Assembly: GCF_029360805.1 (NCBI RefSeq)
Contig: NZ_JARKNC010000006.1
Coordinates: 374,199 to 438,198 of the forward strand
Source: Daejeonella sp. JGW-45
Lineage (GTDB): Bacteria; Bacteroidota; Bacteroidia; Sphingobacteriales; Sphingobacteriaceae
Reading direction: 5' to 3'
DNA length: 64,000 nt
The position numbers and the translations under genes are program-made. Under the pieces are notes generated by a model that saw only the letters and a list, made by a program, of their open reading frames with translations, was not told the DNA's origin and did not search any database. Numbering within the stretch: the stretch's first letter is position 1; every line of letters begins with the position of its first letter. This document shows positions 23,209-31,851 of this stretch, piece after piece.

Positions 23209-25233
23209 ATGGGAGTATTAAGTTTTTCAGCTGGTACACTTGGCGCTTTTTCACTGATAGCGCTTGCTTTTCCATTCATTTCTTTGTTCACTATCCTTTG
23301 GCGTTCAAAAGATAGTCTGGGGCATATAGCAATTTTTAATGCTTTCATCAGTTTCATAGCATCCTTTATAGTGTTTTGTTGCGTATGGAATAAAGAAGTT
23401 ATTCACCTGCAGACCGGTTGGTTCACGATTGGTGAAAATGTTTTCACTGCGGGGATCTTGTTGAATAATCTTTCTGTATTAATGATGGTTCTGGTGTCGG
23501 GGATATCATTGCTGGTGCATGTGTATTCTCTTATGTACATGAAGGGAGATCCCGGTATTAACAAATATTGGGCTTATCTTGGCTTATTTTGCTTTTCTAT
23601 GCTGGGTTTGGTGGTATCCGACAGCTTATTGCTCATATATATATTCTGGGAACTTGTTGGCTTTTCATCCTATCTGTTAATCGGTTTTTGGTTTACCAGG
23701 GACGCTGCATCGCAGGCTGCAAAAAAAGCCTTTATCATAAACCGGATAGGTGATATTGGCCTTTTGACCGGACTTATGATCATGTATGCTCAGTTCCGAA
23801 CCTTCGACGTAGTAAAGCTTTTTGGTCCTATGGGGCTTGTTGATTCGGCATCCATCATTGACGGGATTTGGATAAGCCCTGTAAGCCAGATGCCGGTAGT
23901 ATGGCTTAGTGTTGCAGGGTTTGCATTTTTTATAGGTGCTATGGCGAAGTCGGCTCAGTTCCCGCTGCATACCTGGCTGCCTGATGCTATGGAAGGCCCA
24001 ACTTCTGTGTCTTCATTAATTCATGCTGCTACAATGGTCGCCGCAGGTGTTTTCCTTCTGGGCAGAGTATATCCCCTGTTTGACAGCCTTGTGTTCAATG
24101 TTATAATAATTATAGGCGTTCTGACAGCATTTTTGGGTGCTACCATCGCGCTCACTCAAAACGATATCAAGCGTATTCTTGCCTATTCTACCATTTCCCA
24201 GTTAGGTTTCATGATTGCAGCTATGGGAATTGGCGCTTACGGAGAGAGTATTTTCCACCTTGCAACCCATGCTTTCTTTAAATGTTTATTATTTCTATCA
24301 GCCGGAGCCGTGATCCATCAGCTTCATCATTACAAAGAGCATCACCAGCTCGAATTTGATCACCAGGATATCCGTCTGATGGGCGGCCTGGGGAAGAAGA
24401 TGCCGGTGACATTTATATCAATGTGTGTTGCAGCAGCAGCACTTGCCGGACTTCCCCTGACTGGCGGGTACCTGTCTAAGGATGCGGTCCTTATAACGTC
24501 GTTCGAATGGGCCTCGGGATACCATGGGTTTAAGAAATTGGTTCCATACGTGTTGGTGCTGACAAGTTGGTTGACCGCCTTTTATATAGCAAGGCTGATT
24601 TTTAAAGTTTTTTTTGGTAAGCTACGATACGAAGGAATAACGGAGGCATCGTCATCAATGAGCAGGGTCCTTATTGTCCTGGCAATATGCAGCCTGTTTA
24701 TACTGGTATCCTTTAATCCCTTATCGTATGAGGGTTCATGGATCCTGGCTGGTTTCACAGGTTCAGGCGTTAAGCCATTTGAGGTATTTCATTCGATCGT
24801 ACCAATAGTTGTAACTATCGGCAGCATTCTCATGGTATTGATTGGTTTCAGGATATATGCAAAGCGCGATGGCAGAACATTCCGCGAGAAAGGTTTCTTT
24901 TATCGTTTTTCAAATCGTGCCTGGTATCTTAATGAAGCATATAATTTAATGTTTGTTAAGCCAGTTGAACGCATCGCACATTATAGCTATAGGTTTGATA
25001 AACTTATAGTTGATGGAGTAGTCAACTTAGCCGGTGCTGGAATGGGTGTCCTGTCTCGAGTAGCAGACTGGCTCGACCGTTATATCGTAGATGGTGCTGT
25101 TAACGGAGCAGCGGTGCTTGCCCGCCACACAGGCAATTTCGCACGCCAGTTCCAAAGCGGAAGACTCCAGCATTATCTCATTACAATGTTAACATTGGTT
25201 GTAGGATTTTTCATTCTAACATACTTCATATAG
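23209..25233 (+). CDS. nuoL: NADH-quinone oxidoreductase subunit L
   Basis: Largest proton-pumping, antiporter-like subunit (674 aa). Key motifs: FWELVGFSSYLLIGFW with the essential glutamate near 146, KSAQFPLHTWLPDAMEGPTSVSSLIHAATMVAAG with the essential lysine near 246, and the lateral amphipathic helix in the C-terminal 120 residues. The start directly abuts the nuoK stop. A 50-bp gap, with an eight-codon frame at 25239-25265 of doubtful meaning, separates it from nuoM. Confidence 0.95.
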   Translation: MGVLSFSAGTLGAFSLIALAFPFISLFTILWRSKDSLGHIAIFNAFISFIASFIVFCCVWNKEVIHLQTGWFTIGENVFTAGILLNNLSVLMMVLVSGISLLVHVYSLMYMKGDPGINKYWAYLGLFCFSMLGLVVSDSLLLIYIFWELVGFSSYLLIGFWFTRDAASQAAKKAFIINRIGDIGLLTGLMIMYAQFRTFDVVKLFGPMGLVDSASIIDGIWISPVSQMPVVWLSVAGFAFFIGAMAKSAQFPLHTWLPDAMEGPTSVSSLIHAATMVAAGVFLLGRVYPLFDSLVFNVIIIIGVLTAFLGATIALTQNDIKRILAYSTISQLGFMIAAMGIGAYGESIFHLATHAFFKCLLFLSAGAVIHQLHHYKEHHQLEFDHQDIRLMGGLGKKMPVTFISMCVAAAALAGLPLTGGYLSKDAVLITSFEWASGYHGFKKLVPYVLVLTSWLTAFYIARLIFKVFFGKLRYEGITEASSSMSRVLIVLAICSLFILVSFNPLSYEGSWILAGFTGSGVKPFEVFHSIVPIVVTIGSILMVLIGFRIYAKRDGRTFREKGFFYRFSNRAWYLNEAYNLMFVKPVERIAHYSYRFDKLIVDGVVNLAGAGMGVLSRVADWLDRYIVDGAVNGAAVLARHTGNFARQFQSGRLQHYLITMLTLVVGFFILTYFI

Positions 25234-25283
25234 TTATAATGACTGCATTCATGAGCAAAAAATAGTTTAAGAGCAATAAAAAA

Positions 25284-26888
25284 ATGGACTATATACTTTC
25301 TATACTAATCTTTCTTCCCCTGGTAGCCGCGCTGCTTATAATTGTGCTGGGCTCGTCTTTCAGGGAGCGATTTAAATATATTGCCCTGGCTGTAACGGTT
25401 ATCCAATTGTTCATCAGTATTGCCATATATCTTGATTTCAGCAGTTCAACTGCTTTTGCAGGAATAAATAAGGAAAGCCAGTTTCAGCTTCTCGAGAAAA
25501 TTCCCTGGATAAGGCTTGATCTTGGGTCGATAGGGAAACTGGAGATTGATTACTTCTTAGGGATAGACGGTTTGTCGATGCCCTTCCTCGTACTCTCCGC
25601 ATTGGTGATGTTTGTTGCAACGCTGGCCTCCTGGGAAATCAAAACTAATCACAAAGCTTTTTTTGCCTTGCTGCTGCTGCTGAACACCGCGGTCATGGGA
25701 GTCTTTTGTGCCCTTGATTTTTTTCTGTTTTATGTTTTCTACGAACTTATGCTTCTCCCTCTTTATTTCCTTATAGGGATGTGGGGAGGCGCCAGGAGGG
25801 AATATGCTGCCATAAAGTTTTTCCTTTATACGCTTTTTGGTTCCGTGTTTATGCTGCTGGTTATAATCGGGCTTTACTTCTCAGTAATAAACCCGGCTAC
25901 AGGGAACCACACCTTTAACATGATCCTGATGATGGACCCATCCAATTATATTGGAAATTCCATATTTTCTACTGTTGCTAATCAGGAGCTTTTCGGTATC
26001 TCAGCCAGGCTGTTGGCTTTCATTGTTTTATTTATTGCTTTTGCAATCAAAGTTCCTGTCGTTCCGTTGCACACATGGCTTCCCGATGCCCATGTTGAAG
26101 CGCCAACACCAGTTTCTATTATTCTCGCAGGCTTGCTTCTAAAGGTTGGCGGCTACGGAATACTGCGAGTTTGCATCAGTATCTTCCCGGAAGCTGCCGT
26201 TCAATCGGCATGGTGGCTAGGCCTTATAGGCGTGATATCGATCCTTTACGGGGCTCTAAACGCGCTGGCGCAGACTGATTTAAAACGATTGATCGCTTAT
26301 TCATCCGTCTCTCATATGGGATTTGTACTATTGGGCATAGCTTCCGGTACTGTTGAAGGCGTAAGTGGTGCAATGCTTCAAATGATCAGCCATGGCGGTT
26401 TGTCTGCAATGCTTTTCTTTTTGGTTGGGATGATTTACAACCGTGTGCATGATCGTGACATAGCCAGTTTTCGTGGCCTGGCGCTAATTATGCCGCAATT
26501 TACTGCATTCGTGGTCATCGCTTTTTTTGCTTCTCTCGGATTGCCTGGTTTTTCAGCTTTTATGGCAGAGGCATTCAGCCTGATAGGAGCTTTTACTTCT
26601 GCGGAAATAAATGGCCTGCTGCCCCGCTGGATGGCAATCGGCGGTGCTGTTGGAATACTGCTAAGTGCAGCATACTTTTTGTGGACACTGCAGCGGATGT
26701 TTTTTGGTCAAACACGGCTGAAGGGCGGTGACATCTGGCTGTCGCAGCTTAAAGACATAAATATCCGTGAAAAAGTTGCACTCGTGCCTCTGGCTGTTCT
26801 TGCACTTGCTTTGGGGATATTCCCATCCCTGGCTTTCAGCAAGATGAATGCTTCAATCCTGGCTTTCATTCAATTATTCTCCGGATGA
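25284..26888 (+). CDS. nuoM: NADH-quinone oxidoreductase subunit M
   Basis: Antiporter-like membrane subunit (534 aa, 14 helices). FLFYVFYELMLLPLYFLIGMWGG carries the essential glutamate, and KVPVVPLHTWLPDAHVEAPTPVSIILAGLLLKVGGYG carries the proton-path lysine and histidine. The stop overlaps the nuoN start by four bases (ATGATG context). Confidence 0.95.
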   Translation: MDYILSILIFLPLVAALLIIVLGSSFRERFKYIALAVTVIQLFISIAIYLDFSSSTAFAGINKESQFQLLEKIPWIRLDLGSIGKLEIDYFLGIDGLSMPFLVLSALVMFVATLASWEIKTNHKAFFALLLLLNTAVMGVFCALDFFLFYVFYELMLLPLYFLIGMWGGARREYAAIKFFLYTLFGSVFMLLVIIGLYFSVINPATGNHTFNMILMMDPSNYIGNSIFSTVANQELFGISARLLAFIVLFIAFAIKVPVVPLHTWLPDAHVEAPTPVSIILAGLLLKVGGYGILRVCISIFPEAAVQSAWWLGLIGVISILYGALNALAQTDLKRLIAYSSVSHMGFVLLGIASGTVEGVSGAMLQMISHGGLSAMLFFLVGMIYNRVHDRDIASFRGLALIMPQFTAFVVIAFFASLGLPGFSAFMAEAFSLIGAFTSAEINGLLPRWMAIGGAVGILLSAAYFLWTLQRMFFGQTRLKGGDIWLSQLKDINIREKVALVPLAVLALALGIFPSLAFSKMNASILAFIQLFSG

Positions 26889-28387
26889 TGAATGATTTTA
26901 TCCAAAATATATCGCCGTCTATCAACGACACGATCAGGAGCCTATCCTTATTTTATCCCGAGATTGGCATAGCAACAGGCTTTATTCTCGTTGTTCTGGC
27001 GGATCTTTTCTTCCATAGGCGAAGTCCTCAGGCTTCGTTCATGCTAACCATATTATGTCTCGCCCTGGTTGGCTGTTTAAATTTTTCGCAGCTAGGGTAT
27101 CCCGCTGAGGCAGCCTTTGGGGGTATGATCATCGTGGATCGTCTCGCAGTGGTTTTTAAGATTATTTTTTGCTTCGTAAGCGTCCTTTTTGTGTTATTCG
27201 TGAGATATAATCAAAGTCTGCAGAATAGCAGCAAAGGAACGGGAGACCTGTACAGTATTTTGCTGGCTGTACATTTGGGCCTTCATCTTATGGTGATGTC
27301 ACAAAATTTGGTGATGATCTATCTTTCTCTGGAAATGGTTTCTGTCGGCTCCTATTTAATGGTGGGTTACCTGTCGGGGAATCCCAAGCAAAGTGAGGCC
27401 GCAATGAAGTACGCTTTATTTGGAGCTGTGTGCTCGGCATTCATGCTTTACGGCATGTCCTTGCTCTATGGCTTTACCGGGAGTCTCGAAATTTATTCGC
27501 CGCAGTTTGCAAGCTTTCTGATCACCACACCATTTGCTTCCTGGGGCCTGGGTCTGATCATGTTATTGACAGGCATAGCGTTTAAGCTTTCCCTGGTGCC
27601 TTTTCATTTCTGGTCGCCCGATGTATATGAAGGCGCGCCGACACCTGTTACCGCTTTTCTTTCCACCGGCCCTAAAATAGCCGGATTTGCTTTGCTTATC
27701 AGGATTTTAGCGCCTTTTCAGCCATTTAATTTATCAGGTATTGACAGCTCTATATTTAGTATGACCACTGTTCTGGCGGTTATGGCGATAGCGAGTATGG
27801 TTGTTGGAAATTTCGGAGCAATATGGCAGAATAATGTGAAGAGAGTGTTAGCCTATTCTTCTATCGGGCATACCGGATTTATGCTGATGGCCTTATTTGT
27901 GTTCTCGGCCAGCGGTTTCAAGGCGCTTATATTTTATATGGTGATCTATTCTATCATGAATATGGCTGCATTCATGATAGTGGACGAGATTGAAGAACGG
28001 ACTGGTAAGCAGAATATCGACGACTATAAAGGGCTTGGCAAATCGTTTACCGTGCTCATGATCGCCATGGTGGTTGTGCTGGTGTCGCTTACCGGCTTAC
28101 CACCGACAGCGGGATTTACTGCGAAGTTCCTGATCTTTTCAGCCGCCATTGAAGCGTACAATTTATCAGGGTCGGCGTTAATGATGATCGTTATCATCAC
28201 AGGAGCCATCAGTACGGTTGTGTCGCTCTTTTATTATTTCAGGATTCCTCTGAATGCATTCTTAAGAACAGGGGAGAACCAGGTCACCGGTATCAAAGGT
28301 TCGCCAAAGGTTTATATCACCTTGTTCCTGGTTTTTCTGCTGATCTTTTTTATTCTTTTTCCTTCACCGATACAGAAGCTTTTGTAG
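26885..28387 (+). CDS. nuoN: NADH-quinone oxidoreductase subunit N
   Basis: Third antiporter-like subunit (500 aa). LEMVSVGSYLMVGYLSGNPKQSEAAMKYALFGAV and FKLSLVPFHFWSPDVYEGAPTPVTAFLSTGPKIAGFA are the family signatures, with GAIWQNNVKRVLAYSSIGHTGFMLM after them. Last gene of the nuoH-N unit; the 73-bp hairpin array begins 17 bp after its stop. Confidence 0.95.
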   Translation: MMNDFIQNISPSINDTIRSLSLFYPEIGIATGFILVVLADLFFHRRSPQASFMLTILCLALVGCLNFSQLGYPAEAAFGGMIIVDRLAVVFKIIFCFVSVLFVLFVRYNQSLQNSSKGTGDLYSILLAVHLGLHLMVMSQNLVMIYLSLEMVSVGSYLMVGYLSGNPKQSEAAMKYALFGAVCSAFMLYGMSLLYGFTGSLEIYSPQFASFLITTPFASWGLGLIMLLTGIAFKLSLVPFHFWSPDVYEGAPTPVTAFLSTGPKIAGFALLIRILAPFQPFNLSGIDSSIFSMTTVLAVMAIASMVVGNFGAIWQNNVKRVLAYSSIGHTGFMLMALFVFSASGFKALIFYMVIYSIMNMAAFMIVDEIEERTGKQNIDDYKGLGKSFTVLMIAMVVVLVSLTGLPPTAGFTAKFLIFSAAIEAYNLSGSALMMIVIITGAISTVVSLFYYFRIPLNAFLRTGENQVTGIKGSPKVYITLFLVFLLIFFILFPSPIQKLL

Positions 28388-28403
28388 AGATGGCGTGACG
28401 CTA

Positions 28404-28817
28404 TCCACCGGGTTCATCCATGGTTATGGACATTCAAGCCCTTTAGGCTTGGGATGTCGGCTATGTTATTCATTAGTCCACGGATTTCATCCGGGGTTAT
28501 GGACATTCAGGCCCTTTAGGCTTGGTATGCCGGCTATGTTATTCATTAGTCCACGGATTTCATCCATGGTTATGGCTATTCAAGCCCTTCAGGCTTGGGA
28601 TGTCGGCTATGTTATTCATTAGTCCACGGATTTCATCCGTGGTTATGGGCATTCAAGCCCTTCAGGCTTGGGATGCCGGCTATGTTATTCATTAGTCCAC
28701 GGATTTCATCCATGGTTATGGCTATTCAAGCCCTTCAGGTTTGGGATGTCGGCTATGTTATTCCTCTGTCCACCGACTTCATCCGGGGTTATGGCTATTC
28801 AAGCGCTACAGGCTTGT
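28404..28817. repeat. 73-bp tandem repeat array, 5.6 copies, two hairpins per unit
   Basis: Unit starts (TCCAC) at 28404, 28477, 28550, 28623, 28696 and 28769, exactly 73 bp apart. Each unit holds a CCACGGA-TTTCA-TCCGTGG hairpin (perfect at 28624-28642, degenerate in other copies) and a CAAGCC-CTTCA-GGCTTG hairpin, then the spacer GGATGTCGGCTATGTTATTC. Differences between copies are mostly single substitutions, with copies 1 and 6 the most diverged. Open frames across the array cycle through all three phases because 73 is not a multiple of three, so they are not genes. A partial copy ends near 28817. Confidence 0.92.
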
Positions 28818-28874
28818 ACATCGCGACTATCTTTAGGAATCGGAGCGGATAGAGCTTTAATTACAGGATTGTCT

Positions 28875-28959
28875 CAAGCCTGAAGGGCTTGAATATTAAT
28901 AACCGCAGGCAAAGCCTGTGGTTATTAAACCCGGTTAACCTCAACCCCGGAGGGGTTGA
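28875..28959. repeat. Cluster of three hairpins after the tandem array
   Basis: 28875-28891 is CAAGCCTGAAGGGCTTG, the exact reverse complement of the array hairpin. 28896-28928 is a 15-bp stem with AAA loop (one G-T mismatch). 28941-28959 is TCAACCCC-GGA-GGGGTTGA. They may terminate transcription in both directions; no T-run follows. Confidence 0.8.
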
Positions 28960-29052
28960 ACGCCACGATCTGATCATAGCTAAATTATGCTCTGAAACAG
29001 TAAACCTTCATTAATAATCACATTGTCAATTTGTTGCAGCTGGCAATTTTCA

Positions 29053-29084
29053 TTGGCTTCTTAGCGAATAAATATCTATTTTTG
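29053..29084 (+). promoter_or_regulatory. Promoter of the PurF-like gene
   Basis: TTGG at 29053-29056, 20 bases, then TATTTTTG at 29077-29084 (perfect TAnnTTTG), 17 bases before the ATG at 29102. Confidence 0.72.
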
Positions 29085-29101
29085 CAGTCTCACAACCATT
29101 T

Positions 29102-31003
29102 ATGAGCGAGCAGATAAAACACGAGTGCGGGATCGCACTTATCCGTCTTTTAAAACCTCTATCTTATTATCAGAAAAAATACGGCACGGCACTTTACGGG
29201 CTGAATAAGCTGTACCTGTTAATGGAAAAGCAGCATAACCGGGGGCAGGATGGTGCTGGTATCGCTACGATAAAGCTTGATGTTCAGCCTGGGAAAAGGT
29301 ATATCAGCCGGCACCGCGCAATGGGGTCTAATGCAGTTGCCGAAATATTTGAATATGTTCAGAATAAGTTTGCCGATGTTCAGAAAAATGCGCCGGAGCT
29401 TTTGCAGGATACAGAGTGGCTGAAGGAAAATATAAGCTTTACCGGAGAGGTCTTAATGGGTCATCTGCGCTATGGCACTCATGGAAAGAACAGCATTGAA
29501 AGCTGTCACCCGTTTCTTCGGCAAAATAACTGGATGACCCGTAATCTGGTTATCAGCGGGAATTTCAATATGACAAACGTGGATGAATTGCTTGAGCAGC
29601 TTTTTGAGCTGGGGCAGCATCCGAAAGAGCGTACCGACACCGTTACTGTTCTGGAAAAAATAGGGCACTTCCTCGATACAGAGAACCAGGAGCTTTTTGA
29701 TAAATATAAAAAGGAAGGCTTTTCCAATGAGGAGATCAGCCACCAGATTGCCGAACAAATCGATGTCGCATCTATTTTAAAGAGATCAGCTAAAACATGG
29801 GACGGCGGCTACACCATCAGTGGTATTCTGGGGCATGGAGATGCATTTGTAATGCGTGACCCGGCTGGCATCAGACCCGCATTTTATTATTATGACGACG
29901 AGATCGTAGTTGTTACTTCTGAAAGGCCTGCTATTCAAACGGCTTTTAATATTCCCCTCGAATCTGTTAAAGAGATCAGACCGGGGCATGCTCTTATCGT
30001 TAAGAAGAACGGCCGGGTTACAGAAGAGCAGTTTCGCGAAACAGAGGAACAAAAGTCCTGTTCTTTTGAAAGAATTTATTTTTCCCGGGGAAGCGACGCG
30101 TCTATCTATCGTGAAAGAAAGCAGTTAGGTCGCCTGCTTTGCCCGCAGATATTGAACGCTATCGATCATGACCTGAAAAACACTGTATTTTCGTTTATCC
30201 CCAATACGGCGGAAGTAGCTTTTTACGGAATGGTAGAGGGCGTACACAAATATGTAAAGCAATACCAGCGTGACGTGCTTTTAAACAGGGCCGACCGTGT
30301 GACTGATGCGGAGCTTGAGGAAGTGCTTGCCATGGCTCCGAGAGTAGAAAAAATTGCTATTAAAGATGTAAAATTAAGAACCTTCATTACCCAGGATGCC
30401 GACCGCGGAGAGATGGTTTCCCACGTTTATGATACTACTTATGGTATCATAAAGAAAGGCACCGATAATCTGGTTGTCCTGGATGATTCGATTGTAAGGG
30501 GAACTACCCTCAAGCAAAGTATTCTTAAGATTCTGGACAGGCTGGGGCCTAAGAAGGTAATTGTGGTGTCTTCTGCACCACAGATACGTTACCCGGATTG
30601 TTATGGAATTGATATGTCGAGGATGGGAGAGTTTGTTGCATTTGAGGCTGCTATTTCTTTGCTAAAGGAAACGGGCAGGGAGAATGTTATCGACGAAGTC
30701 TACCAAAATTGTATTGAATCACAGAAGCTTGGAAACAAGCAGGTCAAGAACTATGTTCAGCAGATCTACGACCAGTTTACCGATCAGGAGATCTCCGACC
30801 GTATCGCTCAGATCATTACTCCGAAAGAAATTGGAACTGAAGTTCAGGTTATTTATCAGACACTTGACAATCTTCACAAAGCTACTCCGCAACATCTCGG
30901 CGACTGGTACTTCTCAGGGAATTATCCAACACCGGGCGGTAATAAAGTAGTGAATAAAGCCTTTATGAACTGGATGGAAGGGAAGAATCAGAGAGCATAT
31001 TGA
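29102..31003 (+). CDS. Long PurF-like amidophosphoribosyltransferase
   Basis: Class II glutamine amidotransferase fused to a phosphoribosyltransferase domain (633 aa; canonical PurF is about 470-510). The glutaminase nucleophile would be C9 after removal of eight residues (KHECGIALI). GHLRYGTHG is at 120-128, where PurF has GHVRYST. The oxyanion segment reads ISGN at 151-154 where PurF has HNGN, so the Asn is Ser. The PRPP loop VVLDDSIVRGTT is intact with D461-D462. Extra segments occur at 15-45, 85-110 and 165-215. It probably makes phosphoribosylamine for purine synthesis, or is a Bacteroidota paralogue with a related role. Monocistronic with its own promoter. Confidence 0.82.
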   Translation: MSEQIKHECGIALIRLLKPLSYYQKKYGTALYGLNKLYLLMEKQHNRGQDGAGIATIKLDVQPGKRYISRHRAMGSNAVAEIFEYVQNKFADVQKNAPELLQDTEWLKENISFTGEVLMGHLRYGTHGKNSIESCHPFLRQNNWMTRNLVISGNFNMTNVDELLEQLFELGQHPKERTDTVTVLEKIGHFLDTENQELFDKYKKEGFSNEEISHQIAEQIDVASILKRSAKTWDGGYTISGILGHGDAFVMRDPAGIRPAFYYYDDEIVVVTSERPAIQTAFNIPLESVKEIRPGHALIVKKNGRVTEEQFRETEEQKSCSFERIYFSRGSDASIYRERKQLGRLLCPQILNAIDHDLKNTVFSFIPNTAEVAFYGMVEGVHKYVKQYQRDVLLNRADRVTDAELEEVLAMAPRVEKIAIKDVKLRTFITQDADRGEMVSHVYDTTYGIIKKGTDNLVVLDDSIVRGTTLKQSILKILDRLGPKKVIVVSSAPQIRYPDCYGIDMSRMGEFVAFEAAISLLKETGRENVIDEVYQNCIESQKLGNKQVKNYVQQIYDQFTDQEISDRIAQIITPKEIGTEVQVIYQTLDNLHKATPQHLGDWYFSGNYPTPGGNKVVNKAFMNWMEGKNQRAY

Positions 31004-31004
31004 G

Positions 31005-31038
31005 AGTTGAGAACTATTTCCATTCTCCACTCTCAACT
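31005..31038. terminator. Inverted repeat between convergent genes
   Basis: AGTTGAGA (31005-31012) pairs with TCTCAACT (31031-31038) across an 18-base loop. It lies between the PurF-like stop and the LysE stop, so it may act as a bidirectional terminator, and it belongs to the GAGTTGAGA word family. Confidence 0.5.
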
Positions 31039-31666
31039 AAATAAGTGAGTGCCCGCTCAGTAAATTGTAAAGAAGTCTCGCAGCGAAAACAAGTATCAGA
31101 ACCCCAGCGATACGATTTAGGTTGGAAATCGTCTTTTCCTTGATCCTGTATCGCAATTTGTTAGCATAGTAAGCTTTAACAACATCCACACTGAATTGGG
31201 TTACCAGTATCGAGCCGAAAAAGGGCACAACTTCCGATGGATCGATCTCACCCGAAATCGAAATTACACCGCTTGTTACGCTAAGCCAATAAAGAAGAAT
31301 TGCCGGATTAAAGATGCACATGATAAATCCTTTAAGGAAATATCCGGTATTGTGACGCTTGGACGTTGTTTTTTCGTAATTAACCTTAACGTTTTTAAGA
31401 AGGTAATAGATACCGATCGCAAATAGAATAGCACTTCCGGCAACGCCGATCTGAACGCGGTATTTATTTTCAAGTGCCAGGAACGAGGTGCCGTATAAGC
31501 TCAGCGCAACATAAAACACATCGCTTACTACCACTCCCCCAGCCAGTGACACCCCGGCATAGAAGCCTTTTTCGATGCTGGTTTTAATCAGAGCAAAAAA
31601 TACCGGGCCGGTCAAAAAAGAAAGCACAAATCCCAATCCTATACCTGATATAATTGATTCGATCAT
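31037..31666 (-). CDS. LysE-family amino acid exporter
   Basis: LysE/RhtB superfamily exporter (209 aa, six hydrophobic segments). The N-terminal family motif GFVLSFLTGPVFFALIKTSIEKGFYAGVSLAGG is clear, with the conserved TGP and GG. It exports an amino acid or related small metabolite across the inner membrane; substrate unknown. Single gene, convergent with the PurF-like gene. Confidence 0.9.
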   Translation of the reverse strand: MIESIISGIGLGFVLSFLTGPVFFALIKTSIEKGFYAGVSLAGGVVVSDVFYVALSLYGTSFLALENKYRVQIGVAGSAILFAIGIYYLLKNVKVNYEKTTSKRHNTGYFLKGFIMCIFNPAILLYWLSVTSGVISISGEIDPSEVVPFFGSILVTQFSVDVVKAYYANKLRYRIKEKTISNLNRIAGVLILVFAARLLYNLLSGHSLI

Positions 31667-31730
31667 CCCGAATTACTAATCCAATTTTGCGAATATGCGA
31701 ATTAACGGTTTAATAACAATGAAAAAAAAG

Positions 31731-31780
31731 TATTAGGTGTTAGGCGTTAGACCAGCCCTAAACCCTAAACCCTAAAGCCT
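31731..31780. repeat. CCCTAAA triplet with inverted TTAGG words
   Basis: Three perfect tandem CCCTAAA units at 31756-31776, preceded by TTAGGTGTTAGGCGTTAG (31734-31750), a degenerate inverted partner. It is upstream of the permease on its sense strand; CCTAAACCCTAAA recurs just upstream of cmk. Confidence 0.75.
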
Positions 31781-31839
31781 TTAAATAAAATCCTCCACAT
31801 ATGAGAAAATTGATTTATGTTCGGGTTCATTAAAAAGGT

Positions 31840-31847
31840 AACATTTG
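31840..31847 (+). promoter_or_regulatory. Possible promoter of the sugar permease
   Basis: TAACATTTG (31839-31847) matches TAnnTTTG with one extra base, four bases before the ATG at 31852. If used, the mRNA would be leaderless. Confidence 0.45.
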
Positions 31848-31851
31848 CACT

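Noticed and set aside
25239-25265. Eight-codon frame MTAFMSKK between nuoL and nuoM
   Set aside because: Too short to support and no conservation evidence; probably chance.
28404-28817. CRISPR array
   Set aside because: The 73-bp units are contiguous with no variable spacers, and no cas gene is in the window.
28395-28883. Three overlapping open frames (about 71-85 codons) across the repeat array
   Set aside because: They are the same 73-bp repeat read in rotating phase; repetitive peptide, no start context, no family.
31756-31776. Telomere-derived contamination (plant-type CCCTAAA)
   Set aside because: Only three units embedded in normal bacterial intergenic DNA with a similar motif at cmk; no eukaryotic sequence around it.
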